Below, one piece after another: positions 26,124 to 35,181 of a stretch of DNA of 64,000 nt. Source of the stretch: Desulforhopalus vacuolatus (GTDB lineage Bacteria > Desulfobacterota > Desulfobulbia > Desulfobulbales > Desulfocapsaceae); the NCBI RefSeq assembly GCF_016918505.1, contig NZ_JAFFPZ010000010.1, positions 1 through 64,000 of the forward strand, in the 5' to 3' direction. Position numbers and translations under genes: made by a program. Under the pieces are notes generated by a model. That model searched no databases and was not told the origin of the DNA. It saw only the letters and a program-made list of their open reading frames with translations. Each line of letters begins with the position of its first letter. Position 1 is the stretch's first letter.

Positions 26124-26978
26124 ATGATTTCCTGGTTTTGCGGAGAATATTTACCCGATGAAGAGATCCATCTTTCACCAAATGATCGCGGTTTCCTATT
26201 TGCTGACGCGCTCTATGAGTTTGTCCTGTGCTATGAAGGGGGGTTCTTTCGTATACAGGAGCACCTCACCCGACTTCATCGCGGTGCAGAGCAGCTCCGA
26301 TTTCCTCAAACTGATTTTGGTTTTCTGGAGGGCGTTGCTGAAGAGCTGCGTCGAAAAAATGGTCTTGAGAAGAGCATGGCCACAATATACATACAAGTCT
26401 CCCGTGGAGCTGTACCAAAGCGCGGTCATGGCTTTCCTCCCGCTGATACCCCGATGACAATGTATATGTCAATGGCGGCCTTTGATCCTGCAAAAGTCCT
26501 CCGGCAGCGTGAAAAGGGTATAGGTCTCTATACTGTCTCCGATAATCGCTGGGCACGATGCGACCTGAAGACCACCAGCCTTACGGCAAACATTCTGGCC
26601 TGCGAGTATGCCGAGTCAAAGGGGGGAGGAGAAGCCCTCTTTGTCAAGGATGGTGTCTGGATAGAGGGGAGTCACAGCAATTTTGCCGGGATTTGTGAAG
26701 GAGCACTGGTAACTCATCCTGATTGCAATCGCATCCTTCCCGGCATCAGCAAGGCTGTTGTTCTTGAACTGGCGGCGGCCAATGGCATTCGCGTAGAGCA
26801 AAGGCCGATTTTTGAAGCGGAGCAGGATAAATTCAGCGAATTTATGGTTCTTGGGACAACGGTGGAAGTAACCCCCGTTATCGCCATTAATGGTCGGCCG
26901 GTGGGGGATGGTAACCCGGGAAAAATGGTACGGCGACTGCAGGGCCTGTACGCCGACTATCTGAAGAAAGTGTTCTGA
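26124..26978 (+). CDS. dat: Class IV aminotransferase, probable D-amino-acid transaminase
   Basis: PLP enzyme exchanging amino groups between D-amino acids and 2-oxo acids, supplying D-glutamate or D-alanine for peptidoglycan. 284 residues. The PLP lysine lies in RCDLKTTSLTANILA near 148. The segments YIQVSRGAVPKRGHGFP and EALFVKDGVWIEGSHSNFAG follow the D-alanine transaminase pattern rather than the branched-chain one, but the sub-specificity is inferred. ACGGAGAG precedes the ATG. It is monocistronic, with a palindromic repeat directly upstream. Confidence 0.85.
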   Translation: MISWFCGEYLPDEEIHLSPNDRGFLFADALYEFVLCYEGGFFRIQEHLTRLHRGAEQLRFPQTDFGFLEGVAEELRRKNGLEKSMATIYIQVSRGAVPKRGHGFPPADTPMTMYMSMAAFDPAKVLRQREKGIGLYTVSDNRWARCDLKTTSLTANILACEYAESKGGGEALFVKDGVWIEGSHSNFAGICEGALVTHPDCNRILPGISKAVVLELAAANGIRVEQRPIFEAEQDKFSEFMVLGTTVEVTPVIAINGRPVGDGNPGKMVRRLQGLYADYLKKVF

Positions 26979-27118
26979 GTATCTCACGTAATTCCCGTGG
27001 GATTCAGAGAACTTTTTTGCAGGGGAGATGGTGAAAGTACAAATTATTATATCCACCGACAGGGAAGACTTCTCTTCTTGATTTATTGAAATTTTCCCCG
27101 GAATTTCAATAAACTCTC

Positions 27119-27147
27119 TTGAAATTTATATATACTGCGGGTAATGT
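27119..27147 (+). promoter_or_regulatory. Promoter for the outer-membrane protein gene
   Basis: TTGAAA (27119-27124), 17 bases, TAATGT (27142-27147), 61 bases upstream of the ATG, with GGAGAAGAAC as ribosome binding site. Confidence 0.5.
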
Positions 27148-27207
27148 CATTTTAAGGATTAGTACAAATTCCTTAACCCTGTGTAAAAATTAAAAAAGGA
27201 GAAGAAC

Positions 27208-28422
27208 ATGAACAAAAGATTTGTAACTGTTCTTGCTATTGGCAGTATCATGGCGTCGGCTTCCATGGCATATTCAGCATCTACACTTATGCAGATTGGT
27301 CGCAGTCCCTTCCATCGTCCACCCCTTGCCAGCACCCAGGATTTGGCCTCAATGGCTCAAGCCCAGTCTGCTGATATGCAAGAAGGTTTTGAAAAAGCAG
27401 GATGCCCTGAACTTTTTACTCCTTTCATGGAGCAGATTGCTGCCGGAAATATTGAGTCGAAAGACTATCCTGAAGGAAGTCAGTTTGAATGGATGTTCTT
27501 CAAACGTAAGGGAACTGGCGAAGTTCGCCTCTCCCGTGATCTTACCTGGGGAAACGAAGTTCCTTTCCCGGCATATACAGTTAAAGTGATGCAGGACAAC
27601 ATGCTCTACACCTTTGCTGTTCCGCTCGGTTGCGGGAACGTTGCTCTTGCAGATACAGAACCTGTTGTAGAAGTGGTAGAAGTGGTAGAAGTGATTGTGG
27701 AAAACCAGCCTCCTGTCTGTCGTGCAACGGTCAGCCCTGTCAAAGCCTTCTCTGGTTCAAGTGTAGCAGTTGATGCATCTGGTTCCACTGATCCCGATGG
27801 TCAGGTAACCAGCATGAAAATGGTTGTTCTTGATGAAAATGGACAACCTCTTTCTGAGCAGATGGTTGATGGTGCTCTCGTGGGTTCCATTATGTTGCCT
27901 GCTGGTGCGAAAAGTATCCAGACTACCGTTATTGATGACAGTGGCCTTGCCGCTACTTCTCCCGAGTGTATGGCTCCGGTAACCGTGATGAAACGTACCA
28001 ACTTCCTCGCTGACGTCGGCGCGTACCATATGTTTGATCCAGGTAACTGGGTTTTTGGTCGTGTTGGTCTTGAATATCGTTTCGATGAAAACTGGTCTGT
28101 TCTTGGTCTTGCCGGTTATGCTCAACACGTCCAGGGAAGTGATGGTGCCTCTGCAGTTCTGGTTGATGTCCTTGGCCAGTATCGGATAGATCGCCTCTTC
28201 TTCAACCTTGGTGTTGGTGGATGGTTGAGTACGGATGATGACGGTGACGGAGATTACGATGATACTGATGCTGACCTGATTGTTGGCATGGGGTATAGAA
28301 TCTATGGTGAACCGGATGCATTCAATGCTTCACTGTTCGTCGAAGCCCGTTCTGCCTTTGATGAGCTTGGCAGTCCGGTAGATTCTGGTCGCGTAGGCGG
28401 CGGTGTTCGTTTCAGCTTCTGA
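27208..28422 (+). CDS. Exported beta-barrel protein with PKD-like domain
   Basis: A 404-residue probable outer-membrane protein. A signal peptide (MNKRFVTVLAIGSIMASASM) precedes an N-terminal domain of about 130 residues. A linker EPVVEVVEVVEVIVENQPP joins it to a PKD/Ig-like domain (about 170-255, VDASGSTDPDGQ). The C-terminal 150 residues alternate hydrophobic and polar positions as in an 8-stranded OmpA-like barrel and end in phenylalanine (GGGVRFSF), as outer-membrane barrels do. An aspartate-rich loop (STDDDGDGDYDDTDADL) looks calcium-binding. It has its own promoter and a strong terminator, so it may be abundant. Specific function unknown. Confidence 0.75.
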   Translation: MNKRFVTVLAIGSIMASASMAYSASTLMQIGRSPFHRPPLASTQDLASMAQAQSADMQEGFEKAGCPELFTPFMEQIAAGNIESKDYPEGSQFEWMFFKRKGTGEVRLSRDLTWGNEVPFPAYTVKVMQDNMLYTFAVPLGCGNVALADTEPVVEVVEVVEVIVENQPPVCRATVSPVKAFSGSSVAVDASGSTDPDGQVTSMKMVVLDENGQPLSEQMVDGALVGSIMLPAGAKSIQTTVIDDSGLAATSPECMAPVTVMKRTNFLADVGAYHMFDPGNWVFGRVGLEYRFDENWSVLGLAGYAQHVQGSDGASAVLVDVLGQYRIDRLFFNLGVGGWLSTDDDGDGDYDDTDADLIVGMGYRIYGEPDAFNASLFVEARSAFDELGSPVDSGRVGGGVRFSF

Positions 28423-28481
28423 TCTATAGAACTCTTATAGTTTTTAAGTCAATCCTGCCTGCAGGGTGGCTGGATTGTTGT

Positions 28482-28513
28482 AAGCGGTACCGGTTTTCCG
28501 GTACCGCTTTTTT
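28482..28513 (+). terminator. Terminator of the outer-membrane protein gene
   Basis: AAGCGGTACCGG / CCGGTACCGCTT around TTTT, followed by TTTTTATTT. Confidence 0.88.
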
Positions 28514-28515
28514 AT

Positions 28516-29150
28516 TTATACCAATCACATTTTTTTACTGACCAGAGAACGCAACTGCGTGAACATCTTTTTTGGCTATTACGAATGAGTAATAATTCAT
28601 GTTTATTCGTGTCCATTCGTGGTTCCTTTTGCAGTTTGTAACCACGAATGGACACGAATTTTCACGAACAGGGACAACGCATTAAACAAAAACGTTTGTA
28701 TCCGAAGTTAAGCCGTACAGTGCATCAGGATTATTATGAATAAGACTGGCTACCACGGAAAACACGGAAGGACACGGAAAATATCAATTACCTCAAAGCA
28801 AATAACAGACCGAATTTAACTACAAGGGCATTATCTTATGGTTTTTTCAGTAATAATTCGTGTTTATTTGTGTCCATTCGTGGTTCCTTTTGTCGTTTGT
28901 AACCCTGAATGAATAAACAAAAGACAAAACGGGGTAGAACTTAATAGGAATGGTATAAAAAGACAAAAAATTTCACCGCGATAAATTTTTGTTGCCTTTA
29001 TTCGCATGCTTAGAGTTTTCCTTTGGCAAAAAGTTTTTCGCTGTTCCGTCTTTTGCTTTTCCCTGTCTCCCGTCTCCTGTCTCCCGTCTCCCTTTTCCCG
29101 TCCCCTGCCTTTGAATCCGCCAATACAAAATGTAAATGGTATTACTCTCA
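28516..29150. repeat. ACCACGAATGG-family block plus inverted GGGAGACAGG module
   Basis: Starts TTATACCAATCACATTTTTT, followed by GACCAGAGAACGCAACTGCG. It contains a perfect 20-base inverted repeat (28605-28624 with 28640-28659, AACCACGAATGGACACGAAT) around a 15-base loop and a CACGGAA period-10 stretch (28753-28782). The first module ends near 28955 (TTAATAGGAATGGTATA), and from there the inverse of the GGGAGACAGG module runs to AATGGTATTA at 29146. No gene seen. Confidence 0.8.
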
Positions 29151-29319
29151 TCTTTTTTTATGTGCTGTTGCCTGTCTCTTTGATGGAGCGGTTCCGTTTC
29201 TCTGTTTCTGGTTTTTCAGTAATGACGGGAAGTTAAGATGAAGAGTAAAATATTTCGAAAATTTACTTGCAGAATATCAAAAATTGTTAATCCTTTGAAA
29301 TAACGAGATTTCTGGCCGT
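29151..29319. other. Gene-free interval upstream of the NrdR boxes
   Basis: AT-rich sequence between the repeat block and the nrdJ control region. No gene or riboswitch was recognised. Confidence 0.4.
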
Positions 29320-29397
29320 ACACTATATGTTGTGGTTTGATGTTGGATAATGTGTAAATATGGTATCCTGGTATTGAATAAGACGTAAATATAGTGT
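29320..29397 (+). promoter_or_regulatory. Three NrdR-type boxes upstream of nrdJ
   Basis: ACACTATATGTTGTGG at 29320-29335 closely matches the NrdR box consensus (ACACWATATWTWGTGT type). Two weaker matches in the same register lie exactly 31 bases apart: TGTGTAAATATGGTAT (29351-29366) and GACGTAAATATAGTGT (29382-29397). Spacing of about three helical turns is how NrdR boxes are arranged, so dATP/ATP-controlled repression of nrdJ is expected. The downstream box ends 108 bases before the gene. Confidence 0.65.
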
Positions 29398-29505
29398 AAA
29401 AACCTTTGTCATACAAAACGTTCCTTTCTAAGGGAATATTACTGCAGTAAAAACGCAACAGACCGCTGAACCTTTCCGCGAAAAAATTTTACAGAAGAGA
29501 TCTCT

Positions 29506-31677
29506 ATGACACCTGATCGCACTCGCCAGGTATTGACCAGTACTGCCGAAACAGTCCTTGCACGCCGTTACTATCTTAAAGATTCTGAAGGGAATCCAGT
29601 TGAAACATGGGAGAGTCTCTCCCGGCGGGTGGCAAATGCCGTTGCTTCAATCAGTAAAGACTCGGAAGAGTACAGTAAACTGGCGGAAGATTTTTACAGT
29701 ATGATCTACCGTCTTGATTTTCTTCCTAATTCCCCATGTCTGATGAATGCGGGTACAGATCTGGGCCAGCTTTCTGCCTGTTTTGTTCTGCCGGTGCCTG
29801 ATTCCATGGATGGCATCTTCACCGCCATTCGCAATGGGGCACTTGTTCACAAGACTGGAGGTGGAACGGGCTACTCTTTCTCTCGTCTGCGCTCGAAAAA
29901 TGCCTCCGTTCACTCCACGCAGGGGATTGCCTCAGGACCACTGAGTTTTGCTGCAGTTTTCGACGTCGCCACTGAGACCATAAAGCAGGGGGGAAAACGG
30001 CGTGGTGCCAATATGGGCGTGTTGCGTATTGATCACCCCGATATTCTCGATTTTATCGTTGCCAAACAGAATCCGGAAAAGTTTAATAATTTCAACTTCA
30101 GTGTGGCAATTACTGACCTGTTTATGCAGGCGGTGGAAGATAACGCGGATTATAATCTTATTGAACCCTCCACCGGACAGGTGATTGATTCACTGAATGC
30201 CCGCCAGGTCTTTGAGCAGATTATCGATCTCGCCTGGCTCAACGGGGAACCCGGAGTCCTCTTCATTGATGCCGCCAATCGTGGCAACAGCACTCCTCAA
30301 CTTGGTGATTTTGAAGCAACCAACCCCTGTGGTGAGCAATGGCTGTTACCCTATGAAAGCTGTAATCTCGGTTCCATTAATTTGGCAAATTTTGTGCTGG
30401 CCGGGAAAGTGGACTGGGAAAGACTGAAGAAGGTCACCACAACTGCCACCAGATTTCTTGACAATGTGATTGACTGCAACCGTTTCCCTATCCCTGAAAT
30501 TGAGGATATGACTCTGAGAACCCGTAAGATCGGGCTGGGAATTATGGGACTGCATGACATGCTCATTCAGCTTGAGGTTCCGTATGGGAGTGAAAGGGGA
30601 CGCAAGGAATCTGCCGAGGTGATGCAGTTTATTCATGACGTCTCTGAAGAAGTGTCCATTGCGATGGCAGAGCAAAAGGGTCCGTTTCCGGCCTGGGATG
30701 CGGAGATCAACAAATACGAACCCCGCCGTAATGCCGCACTGACCTCCATTCAGCCGACCGGAACGGTCTCAATGATTGCAGACTGCGCTTCCGGCTGTGA
30801 GCCCTATTTTTCCATTGTCATGGTGAAAAATGTCATGGATGGTGATCGTCTGCTGATGGTGAACAAACTCTTTGAAGAAGTTGCAAAACGTGAAGGCTTC
30901 TACACTGAAAATTTGATGAGCAAGGTTGCTGACAGTGGCAGTGTTCTCGGCATTGAAGAGATCCCGGAGAAATGGCAGGCAATCTTTTGTACGGCTCAGG
31001 ACATCAGCCCTGTCGACCACATTCTCATGCAGGGTTGTTTGCAGAATGCCGGGGTGGACAGCTCCATCTCGAAGACGATTAACCTGCCCGGAAACGCCAC
31101 TCGGGAAGATGTGAAATCCTCTTATCTTGCCGGATTCAAACTGGGGTGCAAAGGACTGACCGTTTATCGTGATGGCTCTCGTGATAATCAGGTGCTGAAC
31201 AGCACGGCCAAAACCGGGGAAGAGCAGATGGCTCTGGTCTCTTCCGCCGGTCCGGTGAAGGAAAGTCTGCCAGACATGCTTGATGCCAAGCGTTACCGGG
31301 TAAAGGACCGGAATCAGAATTCGGTCTATATCATTGTCTGTTTTGATGAAAACGAGAAGCCGATGGAAGTTTTTGCCAAATTCCCCTTTGACAACCGTGT
31401 TGATCTGAATGACAAGTCCACCATGTGGACAACCACATGCCGTCTGGTCTCTCTTGCTTTGCGCTGTAATGTACCGATGAATGAAATTATCAAGCAACTT
31501 GACAGATCCAGCGGTCACATGTTAGATCTGCCAGCACAATTAAGTAAACTTCTTAAGTCATTCCTTGCGGGTACACAGCATGGTTTTGCCTCTGTTTGCC
31601 CTGAATGCGGTGGCAAACTCCTCTTCATGGAAGGGTGCGAAACCTGTCGCGAGTGCGGCTATTCCAAATGCTCGTAA
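29506..31677 (+). CDS. nrdJ: Adenosylcobalamin-dependent (class II) ribonucleotide reductase
   Basis: Reduces ribonucleotides to deoxyribonucleotides with an adenosylcobalamin radical, independent of oxygen. 723 residues. The N-terminal segment FLPNSPCLMNAGTDLGQLSA and ATNPCGEQWLLPYESCNLGS carry active-site and substrate-site cysteines, with NCRFPIPEIE-like barrel sequence following. PTGTVSMIADCASGCEPYFS is a typical class II segment. The C-terminus ends in a cysteine-rich tail (CPECGGKLLFMEGCETCREC) like the TSCPD/zinc region used for re-reduction. Upstream boxes suggest NrdR control. No other reductase gene is in the window. Confidence 0.95.
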   Translation: MTPDRTRQVLTSTAETVLARRYYLKDSEGNPVETWESLSRRVANAVASISKDSEEYSKLAEDFYSMIYRLDFLPNSPCLMNAGTDLGQLSACFVLPVPDSMDGIFTAIRNGALVHKTGGGTGYSFSRLRSKNASVHSTQGIASGPLSFAAVFDVATETIKQGGKRRGANMGVLRIDHPDILDFIVAKQNPEKFNNFNFSVAITDLFMQAVEDNADYNLIEPSTGQVIDSLNARQVFEQIIDLAWLNGEPGVLFIDAANRGNSTPQLGDFEATNPCGEQWLLPYESCNLGSINLANFVLAGKVDWERLKKVTTTATRFLDNVIDCNRFPIPEIEDMTLRTRKIGLGIMGLHDMLIQLEVPYGSERGRKESAEVMQFIHDVSEEVSIAMAEQKGPFPAWDAEINKYEPRRNAALTSIQPTGTVSMIADCASGCEPYFSIVMVKNVMDGDRLLMVNKLFEEVAKREGFYTENLMSKVADSGSVLGIEEIPEKWQAIFCTAQDISPVDHILMQGCLQNAGVDSSISKTINLPGNATREDVKSSYLAGFKLGCKGLTVYRDGSRDNQVLNSTAKTGEEQMALVSSAGPVKESLPDMLDAKRYRVKDRNQNSVYIIVCFDENEKPMEVFAKFPFDNRVDLNDKSTMWTTTCRLVSLALRCNVPMNEIIKQLDRSSGHMLDLPAQLSKLLKSFLAGTQHGFASVCPECGGKLLFMEGCETCRECGYSKCS

Positions 31678-31731
31678 GACAAAATAAAAATGTTGCTTCG
31701 GGAGCTTTTGTTTCCGGTATGAGGACTGGTG

Positions 31732-32262
31732 ATGGCCAAGATCGGAAGAAATGAGAAATGTCCCTGTGGCAGTGGCAGGAAATTCAAAAAATGTTGCGGG
31801 CGGAAAACTCCCGCTCAGATGCAGCAGACTTCCAGAATGCCGGCGGGTAAGACCGTACCACTGACACTGATGAGTGCAGTTGAACAGATACAGCGAGATG
31901 CTTTTGAAAAGAAGATTCTCAACCGCGAGCTGGGGGTTTTCTTCTTCTTTACGAATACTGCCGGGGATGCCTGGATGCTGGAGATGACTGATCAGGATGG
32001 CATTCAGGTTGCCGAGGGGGGCAAAGTGATCGAAGCCACCATCGAAGAAAATTCGGAGACCATTGAAGTGAACTGGACCCACAGCTATACGATTGAAAAT
32101 CGCCAGCTGAAGCTCACTTCCTGGAAAGATAAAAATTCCTTCATTCTGGAAGGTTCTCCTGTCAGTGAACTCAACGCCGCCATGCGGCGGATTCGTAAGC
32201 GCTTTACTCCGGAACAGCTTGAGCAGGTGCACGTTGAAGGGTCCGGAAAGAAAACAGACTGA
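31732..32262 (+). CDS. SEC-C motif protein
   Basis: A 176-residue protein with an N-terminal SEC-C zinc motif, [14 protein letters not shown] at about residues 10-23, the module found at the end of SecA and in many small proteins. The rest (from about 45) is an unrecognised alpha/beta region ([18 protein letters not shown], then [20 protein letters not shown]). The ATG at 31732 is preferred over an adjacent GTG because GAGGA is well spaced. It lies 54 bases after nrdJ and 12 bases before the VanZ-like gene, so it may be co-transcribed with both. Function unknown. Confidence 0.75.
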   Translation: MAKIGRNEKCPCGSGRKFKKCCGRKTPAQMQQTSRMPAGKTVPLTLMSAVEQIQRDAFEKKILNRELGVFFFFTNTAGDAWMLEMTDQDGIQVAEGGKVIEATIEENSETIEVNWTHSYTIENRQLKLTSWKDKNSFILEGSPVSELNAAMRRIRKRFTPEQLEQVHVEGSGKKTD

Positions 32263-32274
32263 TGCCTGAACAAG

Positions 32275-32658
32275 ATGTCAATACATTCAACGCTGAGAAT
32301 GGTTCCCGCGCTTTTCCTGATGGGAACCATATTTTTTTTATCCAACATCCCTGGTGATCAACTGAATCTGCCATATTTCCCTGGTATGGACAAGATTGCC
32401 CATGGTGGAATTTATGGTCTGCTTGCGAGTGCTGTTCTCTTCGCTCTTCAGCCGCGCTGGCGCCGGAACTTCCCCTTTAAAGCCATCTGCCTTACGGTCT
32501 TTTTTTGTATTTTCTATGGAATTACCGATGAGTTTCATCAGTCTTTTATTCCTGGTCGTTCTCCAGATATTTTCGACGTTTTCGCCGACAGCATCGGAGC
32601 GTTTCTCTGCAGCCTGTTCTGGTGGCGATTTATCTGGCGGGATATAAAGAACAGGTGA
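32275..32658 (+). CDS. VanZ-family membrane protein
   Basis: A 127-residue integral membrane protein with four predicted membrane segments. The conserved motif YGITDEFHQSFIPGRSPDIF then DVFADSIGAF, near residues 82-110, is the VanZ/teicoplanin-resistance-like signature; DKIAHGGIYGLLA near 39 is also typical. Function in non-resistance contexts is unknown. It lies 12 bases after the SEC-C gene and before a bidirectional terminator. Confidence 0.85.
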   Translation: MSIHSTLRMVPALFLMGTIFFLSNIPGDQLNLPYFPGMDKIAHGGIYGLLASAVLFALQPRWRRNFPFKAICLTVFFCIFYGITDEFHQSFIPGRSPDIFDVFADSIGAFLCSLFWWRFIWRDIKNR

Positions 32659-32696
32659 AAATACTGTTTCCTTTTTTTGAATGATTCTTTACCGCG

Positions 32697-32737
32697 AAAA
32701 GAGGCTGTCCCGCAGGGGACAGCCTCTTTTTTTTTAT
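32697..32737. terminator. Bidirectional terminator between VanZ-like gene and hemB
   Basis: AAAAGAGGCTGTCCC / GGGGACAGCCTCTTTT with a 3-base loop. The T-run follows on the plus strand and the leading AAAA gives a short T-run on the minus strand, so it can serve both convergent genes. Confidence 0.88.
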
Positions 32738-32779
32738 TCTGCATTCTAAACTGCACGTGTATCAAAACACATCACAGTT

Positions 32780-33760
32780 TTACCTGCGGTTCTTCAGAAT
32801 GCGTGCCATATCCTTGGCGAAGTAGGTGATGATCATATCTGCACCGGCCCGTTTGATGGAGAGCAGGGTCTCTTCCATGACGGCATCCCCGTCTATCCAG
32901 CCATTGGCTGCAGCGGCCTTGATCATGGAGTATTCACCGCTGACGTGATAGGCGGCAACCGGAAGGTCAAACTCCTGCCGAACAGCAGCCAGCACATCAA
33001 GATAGGCAACGGCCGGTTTGACCATGACGATGTCTGCACCCTCGTCAATATCAAGACTGACTTCGCGGATAGCCTCCCGGATGTTGGCGGGATCCATCTG
33101 GTATCCCTTACGGTTTCCAGACTGCGGAGCGGAATCTGCGGCATCACGGAAAGGGCCGTAGAAAGAGGAGACGTACTTCGCAGAATAGGCCATGATGGGC
33201 ACCATCTCAAAGTTATGTTCGTCCAGGGTTGCGCGAATCTCTGCGACGCGGCCGTCCATCATATCAGAGGGGGCGACCATGTCTGCTCCGGCTTCCACGT
33301 GGGAAAGGGCAATTTTGGCGAGAATCTCAAGGGTGGAATCATTATCCACCTCACCATTGATCAGGCAGCCACAATGTCCATGACTGGTGTATTCGCAGAG
33401 GCAGACATCAGTGATGACCAGCATTTCCGGGACCTTCTTTTTAAGTTCCCGAATGGCCTGTTGTACAATGCCGTCCTTAATGTGCGCGCTGGTGCCCATG
33501 GCATCTTTTGTCTCGGGAATCCCGAAGAGCAGCAGAGAGTTTACTCCAAGCTCAAGACACTCACGAGCCTCTTTTTCCAGCAGGTCCACACTGATACGGA
33601 AGACACCCGGCATGGAGGAAACCTCTTCACGCTTGTTTTTCCCCGGGATGATAAAGAGCGGGTAGATAAATTGATCGGCGGTCATTCGAGTTTCGCGGAT
33701 AAGGGCCCGCATGGTTGCGGTCCGGCGCATTCGGCGGGGTCTGTATTCTGGAAATACCAT
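32780..33760 (-). CDS. hemB: Delta-aminolevulinic acid dehydratase (porphobilinogen synthase)
   Basis: Condenses two 5-aminolevulinate molecules to porphobilinogen in tetrapyrrole synthesis, feeding both haem and cobalamin. 326 residues. Zinc-site cysteines are in [14 protein letters not shown] near 122-135. Schiff-base lysines are in [18 protein letters not shown] near 200 and [15 protein letters not shown] near 253. AAGGAGAAA precedes the ATG. It ends at the bidirectional terminator, and upstream lies ntrX after about 24 bases on the same strand, so it may be co-transcribed with ntrYX. Confidence 0.96.
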   Translation of the reverse strand: MVFPEYRPRRMRRTATMRALIRETRMTADQFIYPLFIIPGKNKREEVSSMPGVFRISVDLLEKEARECLELGVNSLLLFGIPETKDAMGTSAHIKDGIVQQAIRELKKKVPEMLVITDVCLCEYTSHGHCGCLINGEVDNDSTLEILAKIALSHVEAGADMVAPSDMMDGRVAEIRATLDEHNFEMVPIMAYSAKYVSSFYGPFRDAADSAPQSGNRKGYQMDPANIREAIREVSLDIDEGADIVMVKPAVAYLDVLAAVRQEFDLPVAAYHVSGEYSMIKAAAANGWIDGDAVMEETLLSIKRAGADMIITYFAKDMARILKNRR

Positions 33761-33783
33761 GGTTTTTCTCCTTTTTGTGCGGG

Positions 33784-35181
33784 CTATATAACGCCCATTG
33801 CTTTTAGTTTTTTATGAAGATGGCTGCGTTCAAGGCCGACAGCCTCAGCGGTTCTGGTGACGTTGCCGTCGTTCTCCTGTAGTTTCTGCTGCAAATATTC
33901 CTGTTCAAAGAGTTGTTTTGCCATCTTGTAATCCTCCAGCATCAGGCCGTTTATATTTGATGATGGTGGAATGGTGGGTTCTGTAACCGACGGGGTGGTG
34001 CCAGGACCAAGAAAAATTTGAATCTGCTCGGCGGAGATTTCCTCCTCCGGGCACATAATGATCAGCCGTTCAATAAAGTTACGCAGCTCTCTCACGTTTC
34101 CCGGCCAGGGATGGGCCATCATTTCAGTGAGTGCAGCAGCTGAGAAGGCTTTGGCTTTCAGCCCTTTCCGGGTGAGCTCCTTCATCAGAGATTCTACCAG
34201 CAGCGGAATATCTTCGAGTCGTTTGCGTAACGGGGGCAGGGTGATGGGTACGACGTTGAGTCTGTAGTAGAGATCGGCGCGAAAATTGCCAGCCTTAATT
34301 TCCTGCTCGAGATTTTTGTTGGTTGCAGCAAGAACCCGTACGTTGACGGAGATGGTTTTATTGCCGCCGACCCGTTCAAATTTCTGTTCCTGGAGGATGC
34401 GCAGAATCTTCGCCTGGGTGATAAGGCTCATGTCGCCGATTTCATCGAGAAAGAGAATACCGTCGTCCGCCTGGTCAAACTTGCCGCGTTTGCTGGATGT
34501 GGCACCAGTGAAAGAACCTTTCTCATGGCCGAAGAGTTCAGATTCAATCAGCTCTTCCGGAATGGCAGCACAGTTCACCTCCACCATTGGCTGACTTGCC
34601 GTGGCCGATTCGCGGTGAATGGCCTGCGCCACCAGTTCCTTGCCTGTGCCGTGTTCACCGAGGATCAGTACCCAGGCCTCGGTGGGGGCGACCAGACTGA
34701 TCTGCTGGCGGATGGCGGCAATGGCCTTCGATTGACCGGTGAGTACGGGTGTGTGCTTTCTGTTCTGGCGCAGCAGTGTGTTCTCCTGCTCGAGTTTTGC
34801 ATAGCGCAGGCCGTTGCTGATGGAGAGGATTACCTTGTCGTAGGAGAGTGGCTTTTCGATAAAATCGTAGGCTCCCTTTTTGGTGGCATCGACGGCAGTG
34901 TCTATGGTTCCATGACCGGAGATCATGATTACCGGCAGCGGGGAAACCTCTTTTATTTTCACCAGAGTCTCCAGACCGTCCATGCCGTCGCCCAGCCAGA
35001 TATCGAGGAGAATCAGGTCGACTCCGCCCCTGTCCACCATCTCCCACCCCTCTTCACCAGAGGAAGCTGTGAGTGGGATAAACCCTTCATCTTCAAGAAT
35101 CTCCGAAAGAGATTCGCGGATGGCGGCTTCGTCGTCAATTATGAGAATCTTTTTCGTCATGGGATATGAAGATGGTTTCAT
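33784..35181 (-). CDS. ntrX: Sigma-54-dependent response regulator, NtrX-like
   Basis: A 465-residue response regulator that activates sigma-54 promoters. The receiver domain (about 9-125) has the phospho-acceptor in [12 protein letters not shown] near 62 and the lysine in [11 protein letters not shown] near 111. The AAA+ domain (about 148-385) has [15 protein letters not shown] as Walker A and a GSFTGA loop (usual form GAFTGA) for sigma-54 contact. The C-terminal Fis-type helix-turn-helix is [20 protein letters not shown]. Its start overlaps the 3' end of ntrY by 4 bases; an in-frame ATG eight codons later (35160) is also possible. Confidence 0.9.
   Translation of the reverse strand: MKPSSYPMTKKILIIDDEAAIRESLSEILEDEGFIPLTASSGEEGWEMVDRGGVDLILLDIWLGDGMDGLETLVKIKEVSPLPVIMISGHGTIDTAVDATKKGAYDFIEKPLSYDKVILSISNGLRYAKLEQENTLLRQNRKHTPVLTGQSKAIAAIRQQISLVAPTEAWVLILGEHGTGKELVAQAIHRESATASQPMVEVNCAAIPEELIESELFGHEKGSFTGATSSKRGKFDQADDGILFLDEIGDMSLITQAKILRILQEQKFERVGGNKTISVNVRVLAATNKNLEQEIKAGNFRADLYYRLNVVPITLPPLRKRLEDIPLLVESLMKELTRKGLKAKAFSAAALTEMMAHPWPGNVRELRNFIERLIIMCPEEEISAEQIQIFLGPGTTPSVTEPTIPPSSNINGLMLEDYKMAKQLFEQEYLQQKLQENDGNVTRTAEAVGLERSHLHKKLKAMGVI

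Noticed and set aside
29151-29505. Adenosylcobalamin riboswitch upstream of the cobalamin-dependent reductase
   Set aside because: I looked for the B12 box (GCCACTG-like) and long conserved stems and saw none; the interval is AT-rich and carries NrdR-type boxes instead.
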